From the NCBI GenBank assembly GCA_034092305.1, contig JASJET010000265.1:406501-470500 (forward strand): a stretch of DNA of 64,000 nucleotides, given 5' to 3'. A program made the position numbers and the translations under genes. Of this stretch, positions 1-10,828 are shown piece after piece. How positions within the stretch are numbered: the stretch's first letter is position 1; each line of letters begins with the position of its first letter. A model generated the notes under the pieces. The model saw only the letters and a list, made by a program, of their open reading frames with translations. It searched no databases and was not told where the DNA came from. This DNA comes from Diaprepes abbreviatus (taxonomy: Eukaryota > Arthropoda > Insecta > Coleoptera > Curculionidae).

Positions 1-485
1 CATGACGCGTTCTAAAAAGAAAACAAAATGATTATCGACCCTATACACTCTCAATATAGTTGTGAGCTACTCATGTGACACTGAGTCGAAGGCTTTCTTA
101 TAATCCACGTAAGCAGCAAAGAGATTTCTTCGGTTGGTATCGGCTTGGTTACATATGACAGAGTCAACAATCAATTGTTCCTTGTATTTCATTGCTCCCT
201 TCGTACATCCATTCTGTCGAGTTGCAATTATGTTATTTTGCTCACAATGTGCATAAATGCGTTGGGTCAAGAAGGAGGAGATCACCTTATACAGTATGGG
301 TAGCTAGGTGTGTTGTGTTGGTCCTTTGGCAGAAGGTACGCATTACCTTCGGTCAAGAACAATGACATTTTTGCTGGGTTAAGAAAAACATCATTAATAA
401 GATTATCCAGTTGATGGTGCATACACCAGAACTTCTTGAGCCAGTAGTTCTGGATTTTTCTTATTCTATACTATTTTAATTACTA
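1..485 (-). pseudogene. Non-LTR retrotransposon reverse transcriptase fragment
   Basis: Read inward on the minus strand, a decayed reverse transcriptase runs off the window edge. Blocks in order are IQNYWLKKF (near 450), FLTEGNAYLLPK (about 360-320), LPILYKVISSFL (about 300-265), QNGCTKGAMKYKEQL and the motif-A segment YVDYKKAFDSVSHE ending near 70. There is a frame change near 300, and a W-to-stop TAG at 67-69 after which the similarity continues to base 1. The order ...PKS..YRPI..LP..YK / Q.GC..G..G.K.QL / DY.KAFDSV is that of a non-LTR RT and resembles the R4/Dong-type group; the clade is an inference. The palm continues outside the window. Confidence 0.75.
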
Positions 486-571
486 TAAATTTGTATATTT
501 GTATCTCGTAGTGTAGAACCCTGAAAATATATTAAAATAAGGCGAGAAAAAAATGTTTTTCTTCGATTCAT

Positions 572-763
572 GATCCAAATACAAAACTGATGGCTGTCTG
601 TCACTGTGGTGAAAAAGTCCTCAGAGACTGACCAGCACTCAACGAACCGAGACAGAGATATTTCGGAGACACAAATTTCTTACCGGAAGTGATTAGGCAA
701 GCTCAATTAGCGAGACTGCTTGGATTCACAAACGCAACCGGCCTCAAGTATTACCACCTTTGA
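572..763 (+). pseudogene. Possible LINE C-terminal fragment
   Basis: One frame is open except for a TGA near 629 and reads CHCGEKVLRD, stop, PALNEPRQRYFGDTNFLPEV, then LARLLGFTNATG. The pattern 'PAL...R.R.FG ... L..LL.F..ATG' resembles the tail that follows the zinc finger in RNase H-carrying non-LTR elements. The piece is short and isolated, so the call is tentative. Confidence 0.35.
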
Positions 764-1371
764 TAATTCATTCATCCTCTCAAATTTCGTTGTGGTTTAT
801 CTGCTAGAATGAATTTTACATATAATCTTAGATCATGTTTAAATTGTAAGTTTTGAGCAGTTTATTTAAAACCACAGCTCAATATTTTATTAAGATAAAA
901 ATTTGAACAAAAGTGCTCCCTAAATTTATTCATAACCAGCCGTAGACATATATTTCCCTTAACTGAAAACTTATCGAATGAAAAAATCTAAGCAATCGCA
1001 GAGGGCTGCGCTCCATCAAACACAAAAATATATTATGGAAATAACTCGTAGTCAAGTGGTCGTCAACTCTACGAAGCGAGCGAACCCTTCAAAACAGCGA
1101 ATTTCCGCAGTACGGTAAAAAAAGCCTTTAATATAAAATATTGCACGTTACTTCTATACAAAATTATTAATAAATAAATTCTGTCGTAATGTCGGATCGA
1201 ACATGTTGCTTCTATATTATGTTAAAGCAATGACTAATAAAAATAAAGTTACTTAATAAATTAGACATCAGATTGTTATTGAAAAATCTTAGTAAACCTT
1301 ATTACACTAAGTTACCGTAAACTTCATCTAAAGTGTAAACTACAGTTTTAAATGACGTAAGTAAAGTTTAA
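764..1371. other. No recognisable gene
   Basis: AT-rich sequence with stops in all frames; no terminal repeat, tRNA or known family recognised. Confidence 0.5.
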
Positions 1372-2163
1372 TTGTGTGACCTTGACCTCACACTAGTTCG
1401 AAATTATGAAAATAAAAAGATTGAGACGATGTGGTACACAAAAGATACATGGTCGGGACGCAACCTCAACTATCAATCACATCATCCGAAATCCCAAAAG
1501 ATCAGCGTAATAATAGGTTTGGCTGATAGAGCTTTAATCCTAACATCTCCGAAATATCGTCAAGAAGCTTTAAAGAAAGGCAGACAAATCCTAACTGATA
1601 ATAATTTCCCCGAAAAACTCACAAACAGAATAATACAACAACGAACTTACTAGGTGTATAATAAGAACGTCCTTACACAAAATAATAATAATAACAACCC
1701 AAAAACATATGCTGCAATACCATACATCCATTCATTGTCAGAAAAAGTTACACACATCCTCAAACAGCACGATATTATAGTTTGCCACAAAACATACAAC
1801 CACTTGTCACCACTATTTACAAAGTTAAAAAGTAAGGTGACTCATAAAAAGAAATCTAACATTATCTATTCCGTACCATGTCTAAATTGTCCACAGAAAT
1901 ATATTGGCATGACAACACAATATCCAGACAGCAGATTGAACGGACATAAATACACAAAAAACGCAACGACAGCATTACACAAACACGAGGCAAATTTTAA
2001 ACATGAATTTGATTTTTCAAACACAAAGATTCTAACCCAGGAAAGAAACTACCATAAACTTCAAATAAAGGAAATGCTACATATAAAAAAAGAAAAACAA
2101 GCAATCAATGACAAACAAGATATCAAAAACCTAAGCCAAATATATTTTAACCTAATAAACTAA
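1372..2163 (+). pseudogene. Penelope-like element: RT thumb plus GIY-YIG endonuclease
   Basis: A single frame of 264 codons broken only by TAG at 1651-1653. The N-terminal part is the end of the PLE reverse transcriptase: LDLTLVRN, WYTKDTWSGRNLNYQSHHP and ISVIIGLADRALIL. After the stop comes the linker and the GIY-YIG endonuclease with YSVPCLNCPQKYIGMTT, RLNGHKYTKN, TALHKHEA and the helical LQIKEMLHIKKEKQAINDK end. PLE endonucleases nick target DNA for reverse transcription. The catalytic palm and fingers are missing, so the copy is 5'-truncated at about 1370. Downstream are a short UTR, a hammerhead-like motif and a (TA)n tract, the same order as in the other PLEs here. Confidence 0.88.
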
Positions 2164-2433
2164 ACCACCTATTGTAGCCCTCATTGTTTGCAGCACACTG
2201 TATAGTCAATATTGATAAAATTTATTTATAAATTAGAAAAAACTGGTAAATTTACGTGCGTATGTGGGATTAATATGTAATTTTTAATTTTAATTTTTGA
2301 TTTTTAATTTCACATTATTTTATAAATTGATATTTTTAATTAATATTGTACTGTTGAGTGTTAATTTTAAGTCTTGTGAGTGTGCGTTTGTGACCATGTT
2401 AGTTGTATTTTGTTTTTATTTTAGATTATACTT

Positions 2434-2465
2434 TTGAAAAAGCTCACTACGATGGGCAAAACGTC
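2434..2465 (+). ncRNA. Minimal hammerhead-like motif at PLE 3' end
   Basis: The core reads TTGAAAA, then a short stem II (GCTC with GGGC), then CAAAACGTC. It matches the minimal hammerhead layout of PLE termini (CUGANGA / stem II / GAAACGUC) but both core boxes are altered, so it is probably inactive. It lies between the endonuclease frame and a (TA)n tract. Confidence 0.5.
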
Positions 2466-2522
2466 AAGCACAGAATAGTAGTATTAATTTTGAAACCTAA
2501 TCCAAAGAAATTACCATACATT

Positions 2523-2525
<3 letters not shown>

Positions 2526-2590
<65 letters not shown>
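2526..2590. repeat. (TA)n microsatellite
   Basis: Uninterrupted TA dinucleotides, flanked on both sides by PLE sequence in opposite orientations. The IYIYIY frames over it are repeat artefacts. Confidence 0.98.
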
Positions 2591-2591
<1 letters not shown>

Positions 2592-3462
2592 TGTCTTCTG
2601 CTTCGGACATGAATTGTAGTTTTTCGTTGAAACTGTTAAACTCTTGGAAAATTTCATTTATTTTATCCTGTGGCACTTCGAACATACCCCTGTAGAAGTA
2701 GCATAACGTCAGAACTAGGGCCCGGTTGTTTGAACGCTGAATAACATAATAATATTTTTATTTATATTTGAAAAAGTGTTGATAAACAGTAGATATTTAA
2801 TTTCTTGGTACAGACATACCGATTTTATGCTATCCTTTTCTAATTGCATTATTTAAACGAGTATCATCGGTACGTCTTTCGAACATACCCCTGGGTACGT
2901 CAATTCTGAAAATAAAGTATGAATATATGGTTGCCTAAATTTTTATGATTGTTATTTTCAATATGTAAACAATCTAACAATATTTACCGATAAAAATAAG
3001 TTTTTAAATCCTCTTTTTGTTAATATTAATTGTAAACTTCGCATTTATAGTAATTTCTAACACTTAAAAACACCGAAAAAAGTCACGACAAGCAATTAAA
3101 CTGAAAGACAAGATAAGTACATATGTTTATGTCTGTCAAACATCAAAAAAGCGTCTCCCCCACTGACCATAAACAGCCTTCAGACAAATCTATTGTTGTT
3201 TAAATCTAGAGTATGATCGAAGCTGTGGCATGGCTGTTATGCAATCATCGACAAATCGTTTGAAAAATATTATATTAAATTTAAATTTTTCTAAAAACTT
3301 TTTCCTCTAAATATTACTAACTGCGCAATGATGGATGAAATTAGTGATCTTATAGCACATCCATCGAGTTGTTTAAAAATGTGTATTCATACTGAAAGAA
3401 ATTTGTGTTTAGGACAAGGTCAACAGCATCCATAAAGTTGTTTTTTGTTGATAATGATGTCT

Positions 3463-3466
<4 letters not shown>
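2591..3466 (-). pseudogene. Penelope-like RT remnant split by a MITE
   Basis: The minus strand of 2591-2667 reads INEIFQEFNSFNEKLQF, and that of 3231-3466 matches the RT palm segment seen again at 10128-10343 (MDAVDL..NT.FFQYE..F and a degraded VDD region). The DNA is nearly the same as the intact region around 10060-10340 apart from the 547-bp insertion at 2676-3222. Several stops and frameshifts make it a relic. It sits between two (TA)n tracts (2526-2590 and 3467-3536). Confidence 0.8.
2676..3222. mobile_element. 547-bp MITE with 8-bp target duplication
   Basis: The ends are inverted: CTTCGAACATAC at the left and, on the other strand, CTTCGATCATAC at the right. Both sides carry the direct repeat CTGTGGCA (2668-2675 and 3223-3230), and removing the insert plus one repeat restores colinearity with the PLE at 10060-10340. 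No coding capacity. A subterminal copy of the end motif (TTTCGAACATACCCCTG) lies near 2877. The 8-bp duplication fits hAT or P superfamilies; which one is not shown. Confidence 0.88.

Positions 3467-3536
<70 letters not shown>
3467..3536. repeat. (TA)n microsatellite
   Basis: Pure TA run separating the PLE RT relic on the left from a PLE terminus on the right. Confidence 0.98.
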
Positions 3537-3539
<3 letters not shown>

Positions 3540-3808
3540 GTGGATGGTGGAATGTGCACTGGTATTTTTCGGTTTTCAATCCGTTCGTCAATAGAAAAAT
3601 TTTCACGACGTTTCGTCAACATCTCAGCAGGCATTTTCAGGTGAGGGCTGCTCGGCTTGGAATGAGCGTGCTGGTTCTGTGTCTGCCTTTTCATAGATTG
3701 GCGCATGCGCAGGTTATACCTTGGTTCTGCCTGGTTGGTTTCCTTGCTTCCCTGGGGCTGGGCCTCCAGCGAGCCGAGAGGATGGTGCTTGCAGTGCCTT
3801 TTGAACAA
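3537..3808 (-). pseudogene. PLE terminal segment with C-terminal tail frame
   Basis: A minus-strand frame enters the element with PRYNLRMR, a motif typical of the basic tail at the end of PLE proteins, and runs on through KMPAEMLTKRREN and DERIENRKIPVHIPPST into the (TA)n tract. The same peptide pattern appears at 28281-28400, 51350-51440 and 53776-53836, so this is a shared terminal block. It overlaps the hammerhead-like motif at 3607-3640. Confidence 0.6.
3607..3640 (-). ncRNA. Hammerhead-like motif of PLE terminus
   Basis: On the minus strand CTGAAAA is followed by a poorly paired arm and then CGAAACGTC. The spacing and GAAACGTC box match the other PLE termini; stem II is weak here, so self-cleavage is doubtful. 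Confidence 0.45.
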
Positions 3809-3865
3809 GGCTACTTTAAAATATTATCTTTTTCAGTACTATTAGGGCGACTATGTGCACAATAG

Positions 3866-5216
3866 GATTATTGGTCCTTTTTTGGGCAAAACTCAGCGAT
3901 ATTACTTCTGATATGAAGATTTTAATATGCTGAATCGAATCTATATCGGCTTATCATTTTTTACTGTATCGTATATATTTGTATTTATATGATTTTTAAA
4001 AAAATACTCAAAATTCAGTATTTGTTGGGTTAGGTTTTTGTATTGCCACTACTTTAATCCATTTAAATAGTATGTACACATTTAAAACCAGTTCGAATTG
4101 ATCGACAATAGAACGTAGACACCGCTTTTCTTTTCAGATATACTTCAACCAGAACAACAAATTAATCAATACAAGTGTCCATATGTCATAAATATAGAAG
4201 TAAAAGCACACAGACAAATACAATTTGTTTAATAGAAGACAAAACACCCTCAAAATCATACTATTTTTTAAATTATCCAGTTAAATCTTTTGAGCTTACC
4301 TATGGGTACTATTATGTATTCATTATCGATTGCAGAAATAACAATTCTTGGTATATTACTTACGTAAAGCTCTTCACATTTCTAAATTGAGCAGCGCAGA
4401 AATCACTACTTGTTACGAAGAAATTGGCCACCGTAAAATAATCAATTCTCGTCAAATTCGAACTATTTGCCTTTATAAATCTATTTTCCGTCATTGAAAA
4501 ACATCTTAGAATTGTTTTCAAAGGGAGTAGTAAGCAAATTTCAAAGAAATTGCACGGAAATCACTATAAAATAATGTTAACCAAACAACGTAGCCTTTGA
4601 CAGCAATGATGTTTACGAACAAGTGACGTCATGTGAGGTGATTTGGAGAATTATTTGCTCTTATGACTTAATAACCACCCACAGAAAAAGTCTTTTTAAT
4701 CCCCCTCACTCCTAGGAGAATGAAAAGAGGGTCTAATTTACTTACGTTTTATCGAAAGCCATTTTGTCTACCCATGTTATAGAAATTGAACATTCCGTAC
4801 ATGATTACATTTATACTTGACCATTTCAGTACATTATCCCAACACACCCTGTGACAATCTTAATGCTTCGGCCTATCCCTATAAATCTAATAAAGACCGC
4901 CTTAAGAAAGGTTGTCAAGAAAAGATAAATTATGGTCTATGCCGCTGTCTGGCAGTTTATACGGGTGATTAAACGCTACAAAAATATTAAATATCAGAAA
5001 ATTTATTCGACTCTTTTGCTTGTTTCTATAACAGATTGTATTCAACGAGAAATTTTATATTTGCTTTTCGTTAATCTATTAACCCCGAGATGAGACGACG
5101 TCGGGTTTAAACTTTAACAAATGAATAAAGTAACTGATAACTTATTTGGCCTTTATATGTATATATATATATACATATATTCAAAAAATAAATAAGTGTA
5201 TTTCTCACTCGACTAA
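3866..5216. other. No recognisable gene
   Basis: AT-rich sequence without convincing frames. A short (TA) run with interruptions is at 5158-5180. No family recognised. Confidence 0.5.
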
Positions 5217-7248
5217 ACAAAACAAATTAAAAATACAAAGAAAAAAAAAAAGGAATGGATTACTATGGGTATTATTACATCTATTAAAAATAGAGATAAA
5301 CTTAAAAAGATAGCGGACAAGAGCCCAAAGAATATCGAAGCCACAGAAAAATTTAGAAGGTATAGAAATCTGCTTACAAACCTTATTAAAAAATCGAAAT
5401 ATGCTTTTTTCAGAAGCAAACTGGTTGACTGTAAAGGTGACATTAAGAGAACATGGGAGGTGATTAGGCGAGCTACCAATGAGAATGGTGGGTCTGGGGG
5501 AATATCACTGATTAAGGATGAGGGTGTGCTTGTTTGTGATAGCCTGCGAATTGCTAATATTTTTTTGGATTATTTTGGAGGTATGGGCAAGGACTTAGCG
5601 GAAAAGATCAAAACAAACAATTACAATTTCTTTAGTAAACGTATTTTGAATTCCATGTTTTTGCATCCCATAACTGAGAGTGAGCTAATTACCGTAATAA
5701 ATTCTTTAAACACTAAAGCGGCGGCTGATAATGACAATATCTCTCCTAAAATATTGAAAGATAATCATATTTGCCTTATAAAGCCTCTTTTACATTTAAT
5801 AAATTTGATATTTGAAAAAGGAAGATATCCTGCAATTTTAAAGAACGCGGTTATCGTTCCAATTTATAAATCGGGGGATAAATTAAATAAGGAAAACTAT
5901 CGACCTATTGCGATGAGTAGTTCGATCAACCGACTTTTTGAGAAGTGCATTAAACTCAGATTGGATGATTTTTTGAAAGAATATAAAATTTTGTCTCTTT
6001 CTCAGTATGGATTTCGGTCGGGAGTAGGCACGGAGGATGCAATAGTGCATGTAACGGATTATATAATTCGTGGGTTTAATACAAAATTCAAGACACTGGG
6101 GATATTTGTTGATTTGGCTTGTGCATTTGACACTGTGGCGCACCAAAAATTACTGAGTAAACTTGAAAGTATTGGGATTCGAGGTATCGTGTATGACCTG
6201 TTTGAGTCATATATAACTAATCGAACACAGAAAGTAAGAATAAATGAAACGCTAAGTAAAACAGGTAATGTGGAGTTTGGAGTACCGCAGGGTACAGTAT
6301 TGGGTCCTGTCCTGTTCTCTCTATATATAAATGATCTTTTTACTGTTCTTCTAAATGAAAATAGTGAATGTGTTTGTTATGCCGATGATACAGTTATTTT
6401 AATTAAAGGTAAATCTTGGCAGGAGACATTTCAGAGAGCAGAGGATTACTTTTCGAGGGTACGATTGTGGATGGATCAGAATCTTCTGACTATTAATGTC
6501 AGTAAAACTGTCCACATGGCCTTTTCTATGAATAATAGAGTTAATACTGTATATCCTAATCTTTTAATACATAATTATGAATGTCTTATGGGTGAGAAAC
6601 AGTGCGGATGTATTGAGTCTGTGGCAGCGGCGGACAAGGTTAAATACTTGGGGGTGTTCATTGACCGGAATCTCAGATATGATGCTCACGTAAATTATAT
6701 CACTAAAAAACTTCGAAAGACTATATACAAGTTCTACCAACTGAGAGAATTCCTGTCTTTGAAGCTATTGCGAATGACTTATCAGGCTTTGATTGAGTCA
6801 GTCCTCACATATGGTTTGAATGTTTGGGGCAGTGCATGTGGTAGCATCCTTTACCCGTTGACTGTTACTTAAAAGTATATAATAAAAATATTCTTAAATA
6901 AATCAAGGCGGTTTCCATCAGACTTGTTATTTGAACAAGCTGACCTTTTAACTATCAGACAATTGTATTTTAAAAATGTTTTTAAATTTATGAAGAAGTG
7001 TGATGAATATAAAAGTCCGATTATGCACAATGTTCATACCAGGTCTGTTCACAATGGAGGCCTTACCTTTCCTGTGGCATTATACACGGCTTCGCACGCA
7101 TATTATGTATATCGGTCCAAAATTATTTAATTTGTTACCTTTAGAAATAAAATCTATTGTAAATGTATATTCTTTTTGTGTGAAAATATCTACGTGGATA
7201 AAGGCAAATCAACATCAGATTGTTAATGCAGTGCCGTTATTAAATTAG
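5217..7248 (+). pseudogene. Non-LTR retrotransposon reverse transcriptase (5'-truncated)
   Basis: The frame is open from 5217 and enters at the linker after the lost endonuclease (KEWITMGIITSIKNRDKL). Conserved blocks follow: VIVPIYKSGDK and YRPIAMSS (fingers), QYGFRSGVGTEDAI, motif A FVDLACAFDTVAHQKLLSKL, GVPQGTVLGPVLFSLYINDL, the catalytic box CYADDTVIL and VKYLGVFIDRNL (thumb). A TAA at 6870-6872 interrupts the C-terminal region, which goes on in frame (IIKIFLNKSRRFPSDLLFEQ) until a frameshift near 7090 moves it to a frame ending at 7248 (IGPKLFNLLPLEIKS). The element is Jockey/CR1-like in overall design, but the clade is not settled. All palm residues are intact; only the stop, the frameshift and the 5' truncation disable it. 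The 3' UTR runs to about 7545. Confidence 0.9.
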
Positions 7249-7542
7249 TATTGGAAATGAAGATGATTTTAGGTATTGTTTTTTTTTGTTATTATTTTTT
7301 AATATGATTGATATGTATGTATGTGATATTTTCTCTTTAAATAGGTGTAAGTTTAATTTATTTAATTAATTTTAATTTGACTTAAATTTTAATTGTTTTT
7401 TTTTGTGACAGTGTATTAGAAAGTAAGCGTTTGTTATTTGACATCCAGACAAGCTGCTTGTAGCTTATGGATTCAAAAAATACATGGATGTAGAAAATTG
7501 TTGTAACTATCTTATTTAGTGGTAATAAATTATTATTATTTA

Positions 7543-7665
<123 letters not shown>

Positions 7666-7808
7666 TCTCTATAATTATTAATTAAACAGTTAGAGTATTA
7701 ACTTAACTTATAATTATTAAGTAACTTACCAAAGTGGTGTGAATATGAAACAAGTACACGTTTGAAAATAAAGGGGGAAAACCCAACATTAGCACTTTTT
7801 AACTATAT

Positions 7809-8620
7809 TTAGAGGCATATTTTGATAGAATTGTAAAAATTCGTTAAAATTCTAGAACATTCGAAAACAGCCAAACATTCTACTTGAGGGCAAACATCTA
7901 TTAATATCACTACGATGGAAGTGAGTCTGCCTTTGAGGCTTCTGGAAGTCTGGCCTATATAAACTGATTGACAGTTGGAACAGGGAAACTTATAAACTAT
8001 GCAGGACGTCTCATTCAGCTGTAACGGCGATTTATTTTTAGGATAAATTTTAGGGAGAGTAAGTAACTGTTTTCTAGTTATTTTGATATCTATATTTTTT
8101 AAAATATTCATCAATTTGTCAGTAAGATTTTCTATATGAGGTAGTGTGTGGAAAAACTGAATTTGTACTGTTACATTTGAAAGAGTGTTAACTGGGCTTA
8201 AAGATTAAGTATGTAACAGAGACGGTTGAGAAGGTATTTCAAAGATGTTTTCAGGAATATTGTATTTAGTATTATAAAGAAATTTTTTAATAATGGTGTG
8301 AGGGTAAAAATTCTCCAATAGTATATCGTTAAGTTGGCGCAATACCTCTGCTCTAAAATTCGGGTGTGTCAGTTTAACAGCTCTATTTTTCATGCCTTAT
8401 ACCAGATTAATTTTTTGAATCTGTTAGAACAGTATGGTTTTTTATACCATTTACTTTTTAGAGTGTCTTCATTCATACGTATAACAAACATAACCAAAAA
8501 TGGGATACTATTGTTAGTTTCTTTCTCAACTCTGAATTGAATATGAGGATTAAAGGAGTTAAAGAGTCCAAGAGCTGTCTCAATTCTACCCGCTCTTGGA
8601 GAGAATTGAATTTATTTTTA
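7809..8620 (-). pseudogene. Penelope-like element, RT thumb and GIY-YIG relic
   Basis: From high to low coordinate the minus strand reads NSFNPHIQF, NNSIPFL, SKWYKKP, RAVKLTHPNFRAEVLRQLND and then the endonuclease CIVYKFPCSNCQSVYIGQTS with SLKGRLTS. These are the connection, thumb and GIY-YIG parts of a PLE. Frameshifts occur near 8555, 8400 and 8200, and the endonuclease loses its C-terminal half after 7900. The CSNCQSVYIGQT version differs from the CLNCPQKYIGMT version of the PLE at 1372, so at least two lineages are present. Confidence 0.82.
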
Positions 8621-8674
8621 GCACACGTAGCAAGCTACTTTCAGGATAAAGGATACAGATTAAAATACCATAAC

Positions 8675-8707
8675 TTTGAAGAAGCTCACTATGTAGAGCA
8701 AAGCGTC
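8675..8707 (+). ncRNA. Hammerhead-like motif of PLE terminus
   Basis: TTTGAAGA is followed by an AGCTC...GAGC stem and CAAAGCGTC. One base away from CGAAACGTC in the core; likely a decayed minimal hammerhead. It lies on the strand opposite to the neighbouring PLE frame. Confidence 0.5.
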
Positions 8708-8771
8708 AAAAAAAGTTTTCTTCTTTTAATCTTCAAATAAGAAGACCTATAGCCAAGAAAATATTAAGGAA

Positions 8772-8850
<79 letters not shown>
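8772..8850. repeat. (TA)n microsatellite
   Basis: TA run directly outside the left inverted terminus of the PLE at 8855-10550. Confidence 0.97.
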
Positions 8851-8855
<5 letters not shown>

Positions 8856-8892
8856 ATATTTAACTATATTTAACAAAAAATGCAAAACAACT

Positions 8893-8924
8893 GACGTTTC
8901 GCCCTTTATTAAAGGCATTTTCAA
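8893..8924 (-). ncRNA. Hammerhead-like motif, PLE 3' terminus
   Basis: Minus strand: TTGAAAA, stem II made of GCCTTT and AAAGGGC, then GAAACGTC. The GAAA box and cleavage triplet GUC are intact; the CUGANGA box is degenerate. Confidence 0.6.
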
Positions 8925-9281
8925 AATTTTTTCTTTCTAAAAATATTTTTATATAATTAAAACATTCACTTAAGAACATATCTACAATTTTAAAAAACAA
9001 TAAGACACTTTAAAAACAGTATTTAAATTTCTAAATTTTTTTTTAAATATTTAATTTTACTGGTACATACTTTGACATTTTGTTACTCTATTACTAAATA
9101 AAATGCAACTTTACATCGTCTACTGAGGATACATGGAATGCGAATGTGTTTTATTTTTTATATATTTTTTATATTTTACAATGCACAAAAAGACAAATAA
9201 GGTATACGTTTAGTTTTATGTTTAAGAGGATATTCAATTTTTGATTCTTATTTGACAGGATTGAATACTTAATATTTTTAT

Positions 9282-10380
9282 TTAAATTAGGCTTGTGTAA
9301 ATATGGCTCAATTTTCCCATATCCGTTCTGTCGTTAACAATATTTTTATCTTTTTTAATTTCAATCATTTCCTTTATCTGTAATTTTTTGTAAATCATAT
9401 CTTTGTTTTTTATTATGGTACTGTTATAATCAAAAGTATGTTTTTCGTCCTGTGTGTGTTTGTTTAACGCTGTTGAGGCGTTTTTCGTATATTTATGGTT
9501 ATTTAATCTGTTCTTCAGCAATTGGCTCGTCATGCCTATATATTTTTTGGGACAATTTGTGCAAGGGATCGAATATATTACATTTAATTTATTCATGAGA
9601 GTTTTACTTTTTAAATTTGGGAACAATGTATTTAATTTATTATGTGACTTGTGGCATACGATAATATCATGCTTTTTTAAAATGTATTTTATTTTCTGAC
9701 AGCTCACTAGTGTAAGGTAATGCTACATATTTTTGTTGTTTATGTTCTATGTTTTTTGTTTTTACGTTATTATAAAACTTATATGTTCGTTTATCAATTA
9801 TTTTGGTGATAGTCTTTTCGTTGAAATTATTATTTATTAGTGTGGTTTTTACTTTTTGCAGTATTTTAGGTCGGAATTCTGGAGACGTTAGGGAGATAGC
9901 ACAATCAGACAGACCGATTATAACACTATTTTTTTGATTTTTTGAATGATTAGAGAAACAGTTTAGATATCTACCTGATCAAGTTGGTTTGGTGCACCAT
10001 TCAGTTAAAATTTTGTTTTTTCTGCGTATAAGTGTCATATCTAGAAAATTTATTTTATTATTATTTTCTGTTTCGGACGTGAACTGTAATTTTTCGTTGA
10101 AACTGTTAAACTCTTGGAGAATTTCATTTATTTTATTTTGTGTACGGCTGCTATGCAATCATCGACAAAATGTTTGAAAAATATTATATTAAAATTTAAT
10201 TTTTCCTTTAAATATTCCATTACTAACTGAGCAATGGTAGATGAAATTGGTGATCCCACAGCACATCCATTGAGTTGTTTGTAAAAGGTGCTTTCGTACT
10301 GAAAGTAATTTGTATTTAGAAAGAGGTCAACAGCATCCATCAAATTATTTTTTGATAGCGATGTATTTTTTTTTTGAAAT
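9282..10380 (-). pseudogene. Penelope-like RT and GIY-YIG protein
   Basis: Starting at the right: motif-B region YKQLNGCAVGSPISSTIAQL, the catalytic HFVDDCIAAV, the connection EILQEFNSFNEKLQF, KILTEWCTKPT, then a TGA at 9979-9981 in place of the usual W, SGRYLNCFSNHS and NSVIIGLSDC. After frameshifts the GIY-YIG domain is complete in one frame (9282-9707): DIIVCHKSHNKLN, YSIPCTNCPKKYIGMTS, RLNNHKYTKN, TALNKHTQDEKHTFD and a lysine-rich end. The fingers and motif A upstream of residue 1 of this fragment are missing. It is the most complete PLE of the window yet not functional. Confidence 0.88.
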
Positions 10381-10486
10381 TTCCCATTTTTCTGCTAAAA
10401 TATTATTTTGTTGTTTTTTAAAATTGTAGATATGTTCATATGTGAATGTTTTAATTATATAAAAATATTTTTAGGGAGAAAAAATT

Positions 10487-10518
10487 TTGAAAATGCCTTA
10501 AATAAAGGGCGAAACGTC
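10487..10518 (+). ncRNA. Hammerhead-like motif, inverted PLE terminus
   Basis: Same sequence as 8893-8924 on the opposite strand: TTGAAAA, GCCTT / AAGGGC stem II, GAAACGTC. Confidence 0.6.
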
Positions 10519-10615
10519 AATTGTTTTGCATTTTTTGTTAAATATAGAACCTAAATCCAAGAAAAGACGAAATAAAGGAAAAATGATATAATCTATAGTT
10601 CAAGAATCAAGAAAA

Positions 10616-10618
<3 letters not shown>

Positions 10619-10667
<49 letters not shown>
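10619..10667. repeat. (TA)n microsatellite
   Basis: TA run forming the left border of the ribozyme-repeat cluster at 10668-11998. Confidence 0.97.
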
Positions 10668-10670
<3 letters not shown>

Positions 10671-10780
10671 AAATAGAATAAAATATTAGCGAAGAGGACG
10701 TGAAAATTTGTCAATCTACATGATTCTCGTATTAAAAAGTGCGGAGCACTCCGAAATATGGAAAAACTCCGGGTCCGACA

Positions 10781-10828
10781 GATGGCGACAGCGCTGTTTC
10801 GTCCTAATATGGGACTCGTCAGGCCACC
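10781..10828 (-). ncRNA. Type I hammerhead ribozyme, complete (family B)
   Basis: Minus-strand RNA: stem I GGUGGC pairs with GCCAUC (6 bp, one G-U), core CUGACGA, stem II GUCC/GGAC with a 7-nt loop, GAAA, then the self-complementary stem III ACAGCGCUGU and cleavage triplet GUC. All invariant residues of the hammerhead are present. The loopless palindromic stem III is what is seen in satellite and retrozyme hammerheads that cut best as dimers. Confidence 0.93.

Larger units (their letters stand above)
8855..10550 (-). mobile_element. Penelope-like element with inverted terminal blocks
   Basis: About 150 bp at 8855-9010 is nearly the reverse complement of 10405-10550: both contain TTGAAAATGCC, an AAAGGGCGAAACGTCA box and TTGCATTTTTTGTTAAATATA. 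Between them lies a minus-strand PLE body. PLEs are known to carry terminal repeats in direct or inverted order; here they are inverted. (TA)n tracts lie just outside both ends (8772-8850 and 10619-10667). Confidence 0.85.

Noticed and set aside
5883..6146. Minus-strand frame inside the LINE
   Set aside because: Antisense shadow of the reverse transcriptase frame.
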